64,000 nucleotides of DNA from Saccharopolyspora galaxeae (GTDB lineage Bacteria; Actinomycetota; Actinomycetes; Mycobacteriales; Pseudonocardiaceae). How positions within the stretch are numbered: the stretch's first letter is position 1; every line of letters begins with the position of its first letter. The DNA lies in contig NZ_JADDUE010000005.1 of assembly GCF_016526145.1 (NCBI RefSeq), forward strand, positions 124,001 through 188,000, written 5' to 3'. Under the pieces are notes generated by a model that worked only from the letters and a program-made list of their open reading frames with translations, ran no database searches and was not told where the DNA came from. The position numbers and the translations under genes were made by a program. Shown here one piece after another: positions 50,388 to 59,256 of the stretch.

Positions 50388-51857
50388 GTGCCGCGCAACA
50401 TGCTGTTCTTGATGACCGACCAGCACCGCACCGACACCTTGGGCTGCTACGGCAACCCGCGGGCGCACACCCCGAACCTGGACGCGCTGGCAGCCGACGG
50501 CACCCGGTTCGGCAACTTCTTCACCCCGACCGCGATCTGCACGCCCGCCCGCGCGAGCCTGCTGACCGGCTACGCGCCGTTCCGGCACAAGCTGCTGGCC
50601 AACTACGAGCGCAACGTGGGCTACCTGGAGGACCTCTCCCCCGGCCAGTTCACCTTCGCCGAACGGCTCGCCGAGCGCGGCTACAACCTGGGGCTGCTGG
50701 GCAAGTGGCACGGCGGGGTGCAGCGCTCGGCGGCGGACTACGGTTTCCAGGGGCCGGACCTGCAAGGCTGGCACAACCCCGTGGACCACCCGGACTACCT
50801 GTCCTATTTGGACGAGCACGGGCTCCCGCCCTACTCGATCCGCGACGAGGTGCGCGGCACCGCGCCCAACGGCAACCCCGGCAACCTGCTGGCCGCGCGG
50901 CTGGACCAGCCGGTGGAGGCGACGTTCGAGCACTACCTGGCGACCCGGACGATCGAGATGCTGCAGCGGTTCGCAGCCGCGGAGTCCCACGACGGCACAC
51001 CGTTCTTCCTGGCCACGCACTTCTTCGGCCCGCACCTGCCGTACCTGCTGCCGGACTCCTACTACGACATGTTCGACCCGGACGAGATCGAACTGCCCGC
51101 ATCGGTGCAGGAGACCTTCGAGGGCAAGCCGCCGGTGCAGCGCAACTACAGCGACCACTGGGCGTTCGACACGATGCCCGCCGAGGTCAGCCGCAAGCTC
51201 ATCGCCGTGTACTGGGGCTACGTGACGCTCATCGACGAGCAGATCGGGCGGATCCGGCGGGCGCTGGACGAGCTGGGCCTCGCCGAGGAGACCTCGATCT
51301 TCTTCACCGCCGACCACGGCGAGTTCACCGGCTCGCACCGGCTGCACGACAAGGGCCCGGCGATGTACGACGACATCTACCGCATTCCGGGGCTGCTGCG
51401 GGTCCCCGGCGAGCCTGCCGGGCAGGTGCGCGACGAGTTCGCCGGGCTCACCGATCTCACCGCCACCATCCTCGACCTCGCCGGCGAGGATCCCGCGCCC
51501 GCGGTCGACGGCCGCAGCCTGCTGCCGCTGGTGCGCGGCGAGGACGTGGCGTGGCGGCAGGAGCTGGTGGCCGAGTACCACGGCCACCACTTCCCGTACC
51601 CGCAGCGGATGCTGCGGGACGAGCGCTACAAGCTGGTGGTCAACCCGGAATCCCGCAACGAGCTCTACGACCTGCGCACCGATCCGGACGAGCTGCACAA
51701 CCGCTACGAGCAACCGGAGCTGCGCTCGGTGCGGGACGCGATGCTGCACCGCCTCTACGTGCTGCTGCGCGAGCGCGGCGACAACTTCTACCACTGGATG
51801 ACCAGCATGTACCCGGTCGGCGAGCTGGACCACGACCCCACGCTGAGTTCGTTCTGA
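50388..51857 (+). CDS. Type I sulfatase
   Basis: 489 residues, GTG start with CGAGGAG upstream. FLMTDQHRTDTLGCYG with metal-binding Asp, then CTPARASLLTG, the C-x-P-x-R motif whose Cys (residue 51) is converted to formylglycine. FTADHGEFTGSHRLHDKG completes the metal/substrate site. No signal peptide, so cytoplasmic. No formylglycine-generating enzyme gene in the window. Hydrolyses sulfate esters, possibly of sulfated sugars, in keeping with the ROK/MFS neighbours. Confidence 0.92.
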   Translation: MPRNMLFLMTDQHRTDTLGCYGNPRAHTPNLDALAADGTRFGNFFTPTAICTPARASLLTGYAPFRHKLLANYERNVGYLEDLSPGQFTFAERLAERGYNLGLLGKWHGGVQRSAADYGFQGPDLQGWHNPVDHPDYLSYLDEHGLPPYSIRDEVRGTAPNGNPGNLLAARLDQPVEATFEHYLATRTIEMLQRFAAAESHDGTPFFLATHFFGPHLPYLLPDSYYDMFDPDEIELPASVQETFEGKPPVQRNYSDHWAFDTMPAEVSRKLIAVYWGYVTLIDEQIGRIRRALDELGLAEETSIFFTADHGEFTGSHRLHDKGPAMYDDIYRIPGLLRVPGEPAGQVRDEFAGLTDLTATILDLAGEDPAPAVDGRSLLPLVRGEDVAWRQELVAEYHGHHFPYPQRMLRDERYKLVVNPESRNELYDLRTDPDELHNRYEQPELRSVRDAMLHRLYVLLRERGDNFYHWMTSMYPVGELDHDPTLSSF

Positions 51858-51910
51858 CGGGCGTGACCTTCCGCCGGGCCGGGTAAGCGGGCGGCGGGGA
51901 GGAGGCGCCG

Positions 51911-52732
51911 ATGGTGATGGCCGAACGGACCGTGGTCGCGGGCGTCGACGGTTCCGAAGCGTCCGCCCGCGCCGCGATGTGGGCGGCCGACGACGCAGCC
52001 CGCCAGCCCGCGTCGATGCAGCTGGTGCTGGCCTACCGCGCGGCCGGGCACCAGCGGGATGCCGAGCGGCTGGTGCGCGAGCTGGCCGGTCGCTGCCGGG
52101 CCGACCAGCCGGGCCTGCACGTCGGGAACGAGGCGGTGCCGCGCGACCCGGCCGACGAGCTGCTGGAGCGGTCGGCCACGGCTTCGACGGTGGTCGTGGG
52201 CTCGCGCGGGCACGGCGCCATCCGGGACGTGCTGCTCGGTTCGGTGAGCGCGGCGGTGGCCACGCAGGCCCGCTGCCCGGTGGTCGTGGTCCGCGGACAA
52301 GTGGTCTCCGGAGCCGTGGTGGTCGGCATCGGTCCGTTCAGGTCCAGCGCGCCTGCCGTGGAGTTCGCCTTCGCCGCGGCCCAGCGGCACGCGACGGAAG
52401 TCCTCGCGGTGCAGGCGATCCCGGACGCCTACCTGCTACCGGGCATCGCGCTCGACGAGCGCCGGCAAGAGGTCCAGGAGCAAGCCGAATCCCGGGTCGC
52501 CGAACTGCTCGACGACTGCGCCGGGCGCTATCCGGACGTGCCGGTTCGGCGGGTCACCACCGACCAGCACCCCGTGGAGGCGTTGTGCGAGCAGGCCCAG
52601 CACGGCCGGATGGTGGTCGTCGGGCGGCGCGAGCGGAGTTCGGCGGTCACGCGGCTCGGATCGACCGCGCTGGGCACGTTGCACCACTCGCCCTGCCCGG
52701 TCGCGGTGGTGCCGCAGGAAGTCGCGCAGTAG
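51911..52732 (+). CDS. Tandem universal stress protein
   Basis: 273 residues, two UspA domains (~1-137 and ~140-273). The first has an intact ATP-binding tail GSRGHGAIRDVLLGSVS (G-x2-G-x9-G-S); the second is degenerate (GRRERSSAVTRLGSTA). MRKK-type actinobacterial Usp of the hypoxia/dormancy kind. Followed convergently by the APH/P-loop gene. Confidence 0.9.
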   Translation: MVMAERTVVAGVDGSEASARAAMWAADDAARQPASMQLVLAYRAAGHQRDAERLVRELAGRCRADQPGLHVGNEAVPRDPADELLERSATASTVVVGSRGHGAIRDVLLGSVSAAVATQARCPVVVVRGQVVSGAVVVGIGPFRSSAPAVEFAFAAAQRHATEVLAVQAIPDAYLLPGIALDERRQEVQEQAESRVAELLDDCAGRYPDVPVRRVTTDQHPVEALCEQAQHGRMVVVGRRERSSAVTRLGSTALGTLHHSPCPVAVVPQEVAQ

Positions 52733-52754
52733 CGGGCGGGTGCGGTTCGGGGCG

Positions 52755-54203
52755 TCAGTCGTTGACGGGCGCAGGCTGCGCGGGCGGTGACTCGACGTAC
52801 CGGCGAGCCGCGGCGACTGCACCGCCCGCGGCACCGGAGGTGTCCACCTCGACCGCTTCCGGCCAGTGTGCGAACCGGCTGCGCATCTCGTCGGCGACCG
52901 CCCCGGTGGCTTCCGACGGGTCGTCCCGGCGCGCGTCGATCCGCTGCCGCGCGAGGTCCGCGGGCGCAGCGCAGCGGATCTCGACGATGTCGGCGAACGT
53001 CTCGCGGGCGACCTCCCGCGCGTGCTCGCGCTCGCGTGCGCTGCTCCAGCTCGCGTCCAGCAGCACCAGTTCGCCGCGTTGCAGCAGGAGCTTCGCCCGG
53101 TGCGCCATCCGCCGGTACGTCTCGTGGACCTGCGAAGGCTCGTAGCGGCCGGTGCCGTAGCCGTCCGCGGGCTCTCCAGCGAGCTCGGCCCGAATCTCGT
53201 CGGTGCGCAGCAGCGAGGCGCCGAGCCGGTCGCCGAGCCCGCGCGCCAGCGTCGACTTGCCGGTCCCCGGCGGCCCGCCGACCAGCACCAGCCGCGACCG
53301 CGCGGCCAGCAGATGCCGTTGCGCGATGCCCGCTAGCCGCGCCGCCAGCTCGGCCTGATCCGCCACGCCCTGCTCGTGGCGCAGGCACGCGACCTTCGCC
53401 CGCACGAACGCCCGGTACGCGACGTAGTGCCGTGCCAGCGAGTCGGGGAACGCCCCGCCTGCGTACTCGCCGTAGCGGGCCAGGAAGAACTCGCCGAGCC
53501 CGGCGGCCCCGAGCCGTTCCAGGTCCATCGCCAGGAACGCCGCGTCGTCGAGCCCGTCGACGTGCCGCAGCTCGTCGTCGAACTCCAGGCAGTCCAGGAT
53601 CCGCGGCCCGTCGTCGAGCAAGTACACGTCGTCGGCCTGCAGGTCGCCGTGACCGTCCACGACGGCACCGCGGCGCGCTCGGTCCGCGAACAGCTCCGCG
53701 CGGCCGTCCACGTAGCGCAACGCGAGCCGTTCGATGAGCTCCAGCTGCTCGGCGTCCAGCACGTCACCGGCGAACCGGCGCGCGCCGTCGAGGTTGTCCA
53801 CCCAGCGCCGCCGCAGCGCATCCTTGCCGCCGGCCGCGGAGATCCGCGGCCCGGTATCGGCGCTGCTGTGGAACGACGCCAGCGCCCTGGCCAGCCGGGT
53901 GAGCCCGGGCCGCACCTCGGCACCGGCTGCGACCAGCGAGGACAAGCTGCTGCCCGCGGGCATCCGGCGCATCACGACCATCCAGTCGCAGGTTCGCCCG
54001 TCCTCGCCGCTGATCCGCAGCAGGTCCAGGTAGACGTCCGGAGCGAGCCGCCGGTTCAGCTCCACTTCGCGGCGGCAGGCGCGCTCCCGCTCCCGCACCG
54101 AGCGGAAGTCCAGGAACCCGAAGTCGACCGGCTTCTTGACCTTGTAGGCGCGGTCGCCGCAGAACACGACCACGGCGGTGTGACTCTCGGCCAGCTCCGC
54201 CAT
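52755..54203 (-). CDS. Fused APH-like kinase and P-loop NTPase
   Basis: 482 residues. N-terminal half is an aminoglycoside-phosphotransferase-like fold (VVVFCGDRAYKVKKPVDFGF, WMVVMRRMPAGSSL) with Brenner motif HGDLQADDVYLL at 185-196, where the usual Asn is Asp. C-terminal half is a P-loop kinase with GGPPGTGKSTLARGLG at 309-324 and LLRTDEIRAEL. Homologues of this fusion are common in actinobacteria and are part of the mycobacterial dormancy regulon; substrate unknown. Confidence 0.9.
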   Translation of the reverse strand: MAELAESHTAVVVFCGDRAYKVKKPVDFGFLDFRSVRERERACRREVELNRRLAPDVYLDLLRISGEDGRTCDWMVVMRRMPAGSSLSSLVAAGAEVRPGLTRLARALASFHSSADTGPRISAAGGKDALRRRWVDNLDGARRFAGDVLDAEQLELIERLALRYVDGRAELFADRARRGAVVDGHGDLQADDVYLLDDGPRILDCLEFDDELRHVDGLDDAAFLAMDLERLGAAGLGEFFLARYGEYAGGAFPDSLARHYVAYRAFVRAKVACLRHEQGVADQAELAARLAGIAQRHLLAARSRLVLVGGPPGTGKSTLARGLGDRLGASLLRTDEIRAELAGEPADGYGTGRYEPSQVHETYRRMAHRAKLLLQRGELVLLDASWSSAREREHAREVARETFADIVEIRCAAPADLARQRIDARRDDPSEATGAVADEMRSRFAHWPEAVEVDTSGAAGGAVAAARRYVESPPAQPAPVND

Positions 54204-54420
54204 GCCCGCTCAGGTCCCGGCCGCGCGGCGCGGACCCGGCGGCTGCGGCGACCGGGGCGGTTCGGGTGGATATGCCGCCATGACACCTCCAACGGACCTT
54301 GCCGACCACGAACGGATACCCGCACCCTGGGGATCACATGCGCGGTGGGGCTTTGGCCTCTCACCACGGGATCCGCGCGGCAGGCAGGATGGAACCGGCA
54401 TCCGGAGGAGGGAGGGACCA

Positions 54421-54675
54421 GTGCACAGCCACGAACGGCGGGAGCTCGCCGAGATCGAGAACCGGCTCGCCCTCGATGATCCGGAGTGGTTCCGGCAGTT
54501 CTCCGGAACACCACCGGTCCGCGGGGCGCAGCGGCTGCGCATCGCGGCCGCCCTGTTCACGAGCGTGCTCGCGGTCGCCGCCGTGCTGGTCGCGGACGCG
54601 GTCGGGTTCGCGTTGTGCTCGGTGCTTGCCGCCATGCTGTTCGCCTTCCGGAGTTGGCCGATCCACTCCGATTGA
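54421..54675 (+). CDS. DUF3040 membrane protein
   Basis: 84 residues from GTG 54421, with GGAGGAGGGAGG upstream. HERRELAEIENRLALDDPEW at the N-terminus and two short membrane helices (IAAALFTSVLAVAAVLV, FALCSVLAAMLFAF) are the DUF3040 pattern. Function unknown. Precedes the convergent Rv1733c-like gene. Confidence 0.85.
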   Translation: MHSHERRELAEIENRLALDDPEWFRQFSGTPPVRGAQRLRIAAALFTSVLAVAAVLVADAVGFALCSVLAAMLFAFRSWPIHSD

Positions 54676-54735
54676 GCCTTCTCCGAGCCTTTTTCCCGGC
54701 GGTGTCGGCAGCGGGGCTGCACCGGCGCGCCCGGC

Positions 54736-55365
54736 TCACCCCTTGCTCGTCGGTCCGCGCCACCGCGGTCCGACCACTTCCCACTCCCGCTCCCAAGCGC
54801 GGCGGGCGCGGGCGTCGGTGAGGGCCCGCACCGCCAGCAGCGCCGCCCCGCACAGCACCACACCACCCCCGGCGAGCAGCACCGCGACGCTGATCGCCGA
54901 GGCCAGCGCCCGGTCGGTGCTCAACGGCGGTTGTACGGGCCGGGCCGTCTCGTCGATCCACACCGTCACGGAGTCGCCGGCCGCACGGGGCGAGTCGACG
55001 TCGATCAGCGCGGTCCGGGTGCCGCCGCCCGGGTCCTGCCAGCCCGCCATCGCCTCGAACCGGATGTCGCGCACCTGCGGGTGGCGGGCGAGCACCCGCA
55101 TCCGCGGCGGTTCGAGCAGCTGCGCGGTGACCTCCCGCCGGGTCGCGGCCTGCTCGGCGGCGTCGGCGAGCAGCCGCTGGTGCGTTCCGTGGCCGATGGC
55201 GGCGGCGACCGGCAGCACTGCCAGCGCGAGCACCATGAGCCCGGCCATCAGCGCGGCCGCGCAGCGGTCGCCGCGCCGGCGCAGCGGGTTCGGCTCCCGG
55301 CTCAACGCCCGCGCGATCCACCGCAACTGCTCGGTAATCGGCCCGGTCGCCACCATGTTCACCAT
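54736..55365 (-). CDS. Rv1733c-like membrane protein
   Basis: 209 residues from ATG 55365. Topology of the mycobacterial DosR-regulon antigen Rv1733c: an N-terminal REPNPLRRRGDR segment, a membrane helix (AALMAGLMVLALAVLPVAAA), an extracytoplasmic part with VTVWIDETARPVQPP, a second helix (AISVAVLLAGGGVVLCGAALL) and a cytoplasmic WEREWEVVGPRW end. Role unknown. Confidence 0.88.
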   Translation of the reverse strand: MVNMVATGPITEQLRWIARALSREPNPLRRRGDRCAAALMAGLMVLALAVLPVAAAIGHGTHQRLLADAAEQAATRREVTAQLLEPPRMRVLARHPQVRDIRFEAMAGWQDPGGGTRTALIDVDSPRAAGDSVTVWIDETARPVQPPLSTDRALASAISVAVLLAGGGVVLCGAALLAVRALTDARARRAWEREWEVVGPRWRGPTSKG

Positions 55366-55501
55366 CTCGGCCCAAGGATCACCGCCCGCCGCGCTCGGGA
55401 CAAAGAGCAGTTGTTCCCGAGCGCAGGGCACGACCTTGGCCGCGGGCGCGCGGAAGGGCTAGGTTCCGGCGGTCGGAACACCGCGATCTTGGGGAGTGCA
55501 C

Positions 55502-56254
55502 ATGTCGTCTCGGGTCGGGATCGTCAAGCTCGCCACCGCCGCCGCGCTCGGCGCGACGCTGGCAGGCGGGGCGGGCGCCCTGGGCGCGCAGCGGACCGCC
55601 GCGCCGGAGCCGGACAACCTCGGGCAGGCGAAGCAGGCCGTGCAGGAGTACTACGGCGACCGCGAGGACGCCGCGGGCGAGCACCACGCCTCCCCCGGCA
55701 GCGCCTGGGACGTCGACACCGACCGGGAGGTGACCGGCGCGCGGGCGTACCTGCAGCGCCGCCTCGCCGAAGGCGTGCCGAACCCGGCGATCGTGCTGGA
55801 CGTGGACGACACCTCGGAGGTGACCTACGGCTGGGAGGCCGGGCGGGACTTCGGTTTCGACGAGGCCGCGCAGCGCGAAGCCATCGAGAAGGGCGTGTTC
55901 GAGCCGATCGGGCACACCCGCGAACTGGCGCAGTGGGCCGCGGGGCACGGCGTGCGGGTCTACTTCATCACCGGCCGCGGGGAGAGCCTCCAGGACGCTT
56001 CGCTGCGCAACCTCGCCGGGGAAGGGTTCCCGAGCCCGGCCGGGGCGTTCTTCAAACCGGAGACGCACGCCCCGGACTACCTGCCGTGCGGGCTGGACTG
56101 CAGCACCGTGGAGTACAAGTCGGGCACCCGCGCGCACCTGGAATCGCAGGGCGCGCACATCGTGCTCAACATCGGCGACCAGCACAGCGACCTGCAGGGC
56201 GGGCACGCCGACAAACCGGTGAAGCTGCCGAACCCGATGTACTACCTGCCCTGA
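55502..56254 (+). CDS. Secreted HAD-type acid phosphatase
   Basis: 250 residues. Signal peptide/anchor (VGIVKLATAAALGATLAGGA). HAD motif I AIVLDVDDTS (Asp 100, Asp 102), motif II VYFITGRGE, and the YKSGTRAHLESQG ... LNIGDQHSDL motif III/IV of class B/C plant-VSP-like acid phosphatases. Releases phosphate outside the cell. Divergent from the Rv1733c-like gene. Confidence 0.88.
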   Translation: MSSRVGIVKLATAAALGATLAGGAGALGAQRTAAPEPDNLGQAKQAVQEYYGDREDAAGEHHASPGSAWDVDTDREVTGARAYLQRRLAEGVPNPAIVLDVDDTSEVTYGWEAGRDFGFDEAAQREAIEKGVFEPIGHTRELAQWAAGHGVRVYFITGRGESLQDASLRNLAGEGFPSPAGAFFKPETHAPDYLPCGLDCSTVEYKSGTRAHLESQGAHIVLNIGDQHSDLQGGHADKPVKLPNPMYYLP

Positions 56255-56281
56255 GCGGGCGCGGATCAGGTTCTGTCGGAT

Positions 56282-56299
56282 AAGCGGCGGCAGCCGCTT
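56282..56299 (+). terminator. Hairpin after the acid phosphatase gene
   Basis: AAGCGGC/GCCGCTT stem, 7 bp, with GGCA loop, 27 bases after the stop. No U-run. Confidence 0.45.
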
Positions 56300-56336
56300 G
56301 CGGTCTCCCAGGACTTAGCCGGACCACCGGCGGGTT

Positions 56337-56421
56337 CTCAGACGTCTTCTGGCGAGGAAAGCTCCGACGCCGCGTGGGGACCTACGTCAGGAGGAGATCC
56401 CGGAGCCAGCAGACGTCTGAG
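56337..56421. repeat. Long inverted repeat between convergent genes
   Basis: Arms CTCAGACGTCTTCTGG (56337-56352) and CCAGCAGACGTCTGAG (56406-56421) match at 15 of 16 positions; the 53-base interior contains further purine-rich runs (GAGGAAAG, GGAGGAGAT). Lies between the acid phosphatase and the leftward spermidine-synthase-like gene. Terminator or structured RNA; undecided. Confidence 0.6.
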
Positions 56422-56448
56422 GTTCCGCCACCCGACCAGCTACCCAGA

Positions 56449-57141
56449 TCAATTCCTCAACAACTCCTGGTGCGCGGGGTGCCGGGCCAGGTAGACGACG
56501 TCCGGTTCACCCCGCGCGACCGGGGTTTCGTGCACCGCGACCTCCCGGAAGGCGTTGCGCAGCGCCGCCTCGAACGCGGCCGACCGGTTCGCGCTCCAGA
56601 ACGCGACGGCACCCGGATCGCCGAGGCGTTCGCCGAGCCGCGCGAGCCGGGATCGGCCGTAGAGCGCGCCGTTCTCGGGCGTGGTGAGCCATTCCGGCCC
56701 GTTGTCGGTGTCCAGGCAGACCGCGTCCAGCGGCCCGTCGTCGCGGTCGAGCCATGCCGCGATGTCGCCGTGCACGATCCGGACGCGGGGATCGGCGGTG
56801 TTGCGCTCGGTGCGTTCCGGCAGGTAGGTGCGGTTCCATTCGATGACCTGGCGGTGGATCTCCACCACGATGATCTCGGCGGGAACCGGTGAGGCCACCG
56901 CCGCCGCCAACGAGAACCCGAAGCCGAGACCGCCGATGACCAAGCGCGCCCCGGGCGGCGCGACCGCGAGCACCCGCTCGACCATCGCCCGTTCCGAGCG
57001 GCCGTCGCGGGTGTCCATCAGGAACATGCCGCCGCTGATCAGTTCCAGTTCGGCGCCGCAGCGGCGCAGCACGAGCTCGCCGAGGCCGGTGCGGCTGCGT
57101 TCGAGCACCTGCGGTCGATCGTCGGGCTCGTCGTCGGTCAT
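56449..57141 (-). CDS. Spermidine-synthase-like protein
   Basis: 230 residues. SAM-type Rossmann fold of the spermine/spermidine synthase group: LVIGGLGFGFSLAAAV, EIIVVEIHRQVIEWNRTYL, VHGDIAAWL, DAVCLDTDNGPEW. Lacks an N-terminal membrane part. Substrate and whether it is a true aminopropyltransferase are unclear; many actinobacterial relatives are of unknown role. Confidence 0.8.
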   Translation of the reverse strand: MTDDEPDDRPQVLERSRTGLGELVLRRCGAELELISGGMFLMDTRDGRSERAMVERVLAVAPPGARLVIGGLGFGFSLAAAVASPVPAEIIVVEIHRQVIEWNRTYLPERTERNTADPRVRIVHGDIAAWLDRDDGPLDAVCLDTDNGPEWLTTPENGALYGRSRLARLGERLGDPGAVAFWSANRSAAFEAALRNAFREVAVHETPVARGEPDVVYLARHPAHQELLRN

Positions 57142-57448
57142 CCGGTCACCTCGTGCGGGTTCGGTCCACCTTCGGTTCGGGTGCGCGCCGCAGCGCGTTC
57201 ACCGCCAGGTTACCGCCGCACGGGCTCGATGATCACCCGCGAATTCCGCACCGCGATCTTGCGGGCGATCAGAACGGTCGGAGAATCTGATCACTTTTCG
57301 CACCTCCCGCTTCCCGAACTGGGATCACCGGTTCCCCCGATCGGTGTTCCGACACTGCGCGAACCTCCACACATCGCGATTAGTATCGCTTCCGGATTTC
57401 TTTGATCGACCGATCGAATGATCGCAGTGCGCCAGTCGGAGGGATCTC
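57142..57448. other. Divergent intergenic region
   Basis: 307 bases between the spermidine-synthase-like and L,D-transpeptidase starts. The right half is AT-richer (GATTAGTATCGCTTCCGG near 57380) and probably holds the transpeptidase promoter. No gene. Confidence 0.4.
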
Positions 57449-58636
57449 ATGCCGATTCCCGCGTCGCCTCGCCGCCGTGCCCGATTCATGCCGCTGCTCG
57501 CGGCGCTGATCGGCGTGCTGGTCCTCGCAGGTTGCAGTGCCACCGCACCGCCGAAGCGGGTTCCCGCGCCTGCGCTCACGATCGAACCGGCGAACGCCAC
57601 CGCCATCAGCCCGCGGACTCCGATCACGGTCCGGGTCGCCCACGGCACGCTCACCGACGTCACCGTGACCAACACCGAAAAGGGCAGCGCCGTGCGCGGC
57701 GAACTCAGCCCGGACGGGAAGACCTGGCGCAGCACCGAACCGCTCGGTTACGCCGCGCACTACGACGTGCTCGCGCACGCGCGCGGCGCCGACGGCAAAC
57801 CGGCCGAGCAGCGCGGCGCGGTCGGCACCGTCGAGCCGGCCGAGAAGTTCGAGGCCAACCTGATCCCGTCGCCGGACGCCGTGGGAGACGACGGCATCGG
57901 CGTCGGCCAGCCGATCGTCTTCCAGTTCACCAAGCCGGTGCAGGACAAGGCAGCGATCGAACGGACGCTGGAGGTGCACAGCGATCCGGTCCAGCCGGGA
58001 GCCTGGCACTGGATCGACGACGAGAACGTGCACTACCGCCCGAAGGAGTTCTGGAAGCCGGGAACCACGATCCACGCCAGCGCCAACGTCTACGGCGCGG
58101 ATCTGGGCGGCGGCGTGCTCGGCGGCTCGGACACCGCGCACACCTACCGGGTGCACGACGCGATGATCGCCAGGGCGGACGGGAAGTCCAACCAGATGCA
58201 GATCTTCCGCAACGGCGCGCTGATCAACACGATGCCGATCTCGATGGGCAAGAAGTCCTCGCCGACGCACGCGGGCACGCACGTCGTCTCGGAGAAGCGC
58301 GAAAGCATGATCATGGACTCGTGCACCTACGGGGTGTGCGACAAGAGCGATCCGGACTATTACCGGATGCGCGAGCGCTGGTCGGTGCGGGTCTCCAACA
58401 GCGGCGAGTTCGTGCACGAGAACCCGGCGAGCGTGGGCAGCCAGGGCAGCTCGAACGTCTCGCACGGCTGTATCAACCTCAACGGCGAGAACGCCCGATG
58501 GTTCTTCCGCAACTTCGGGTACGGCGACGTGGTCGAGGTGACCAATTCCGGCGGGCCGGAGCTGCCGGTGTGGGACCGCTACGGCGACTGGTCGATGGAC
58601 TGGCAGCAGTGGCAGCAGGGCAGCGCGCTGAAGTAG
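57449..58636 (+). CDS. L,D-transpeptidase lipoprotein
   Basis: 395 residues. Lipobox LAGC (Cys 29). Two Ig-like domains follow (ITVRVAHGTLTDVTVTNT; IVFQFTKPVQDKAAIERTL, HYRPKEFWKPG) and then a YkuD catalytic domain with SHGCINL (Cys 341, His 339) and an extra Trp-rich tail (DWSMDWQQWQQGS). Same order as mycobacterial LdtB. Forms 3-3 peptidoglycan cross-links at the outer membrane face. Confidence 0.95.
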   Translation: MPIPASPRRRARFMPLLAALIGVLVLAGCSATAPPKRVPAPALTIEPANATAISPRTPITVRVAHGTLTDVTVTNTEKGSAVRGELSPDGKTWRSTEPLGYAAHYDVLAHARGADGKPAEQRGAVGTVEPAEKFEANLIPSPDAVGDDGIGVGQPIVFQFTKPVQDKAAIERTLEVHSDPVQPGAWHWIDDENVHYRPKEFWKPGTTIHASANVYGADLGGGVLGGSDTAHTYRVHDAMIARADGKSNQMQIFRNGALINTMPISMGKKSSPTHAGTHVVSEKRESMIMDSCTYGVCDKSDPDYYRMRERWSVRVSNSGEFVHENPASVGSQGSSNVSHGCINLNGENARWFFRNFGYGDVVEVTNSGGPELPVWDRYGDWSMDWQQWQQGSALK

Positions 58637-58645
58637 CGCGCAGCC

Positions 58646-59140
58646 GTGCAGACTTTCCTGCCTTACTCGGACTTCGCGGCGAGCGCGCGGGTGCTCGACC
58701 GGCGCAGGCTCGGCAAGCAGCGGGTGGAGGCGTTGCAGGTGCTGCGCGCCTTGACCGTCTCCGGCTACGGCTGGCGACGGCACCCGGCGGTGCTGATGTG
58801 GTGCGGCTACGAAGAAGCGCTGACCTGCTACGGGCTCGTGGTGTGCGGGGTGTGGCAGGCCGGTGGCCGCGGTGACACCTGCGAGCCGAGCCTGCGCGCG
58901 GACTTCGCGGTCGCCACGGGCCGCGATGCGGTGCGCACGCAGGCCGAACTCGCCGAGGCCGGTGAGCTGCCGCCGTGGCTCGGCCGGGCCGAGCTGCATC
59001 GCAGTCATCGATCCGCGCTGCTGCGCAAAGATCCCGAGCACTACGGCCGGTACTTCTCCGACGCCGATCCCGAGCTGCCTTACCTGTGGCCGTCATCGGA
59101 CCGCCCGGAACGGCCCGAGGAGCAGCGCGTATCTCGGTGA
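58646..59140 (+). CDS. MSMEG_6728-family protein
   Basis: 164 residues, GTG start 9 bases after the transpeptidase stop. MQTFLPYSDFAASARVLDRR, RLGKQRVEALQVLRALT, HPAVLMWCGYEEALTCYG and HRSALLRKDPEHYGRYF match the conserved MSMEG_6728 group, which is distantly related to pyrimidine-dimer glycosylase-like proteins. Function unproven. Confidence 0.8.
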   Translation: MQTFLPYSDFAASARVLDRRRLGKQRVEALQVLRALTVSGYGWRRHPAVLMWCGYEEALTCYGLVVCGVWQAGGRGDTCEPSLRADFAVATGRDAVRTQAELAEAGELPPWLGRAELHRSHRSALLRKDPEHYGRYFSDADPELPYLWPSSDRPERPEEQRVSR

Positions 59141-59256
59141 TTCGGGCGCCGTCTCGTCGGTTGGGAAGCTTGGCACCGCGCCCGCCGCACGGCCTACCGT
59201 GATCCGACCTGGCGATTTCCTTGGCACGATGGCGTTTTCCCGGGAGGGAGGCTGCG

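Noticed and set aside
56337-56421. RNase P RNA or other known ncRNA suggested by GAGGAAAG
   Set aside because: The rest of the RNase P core is absent and the interval is far too short.
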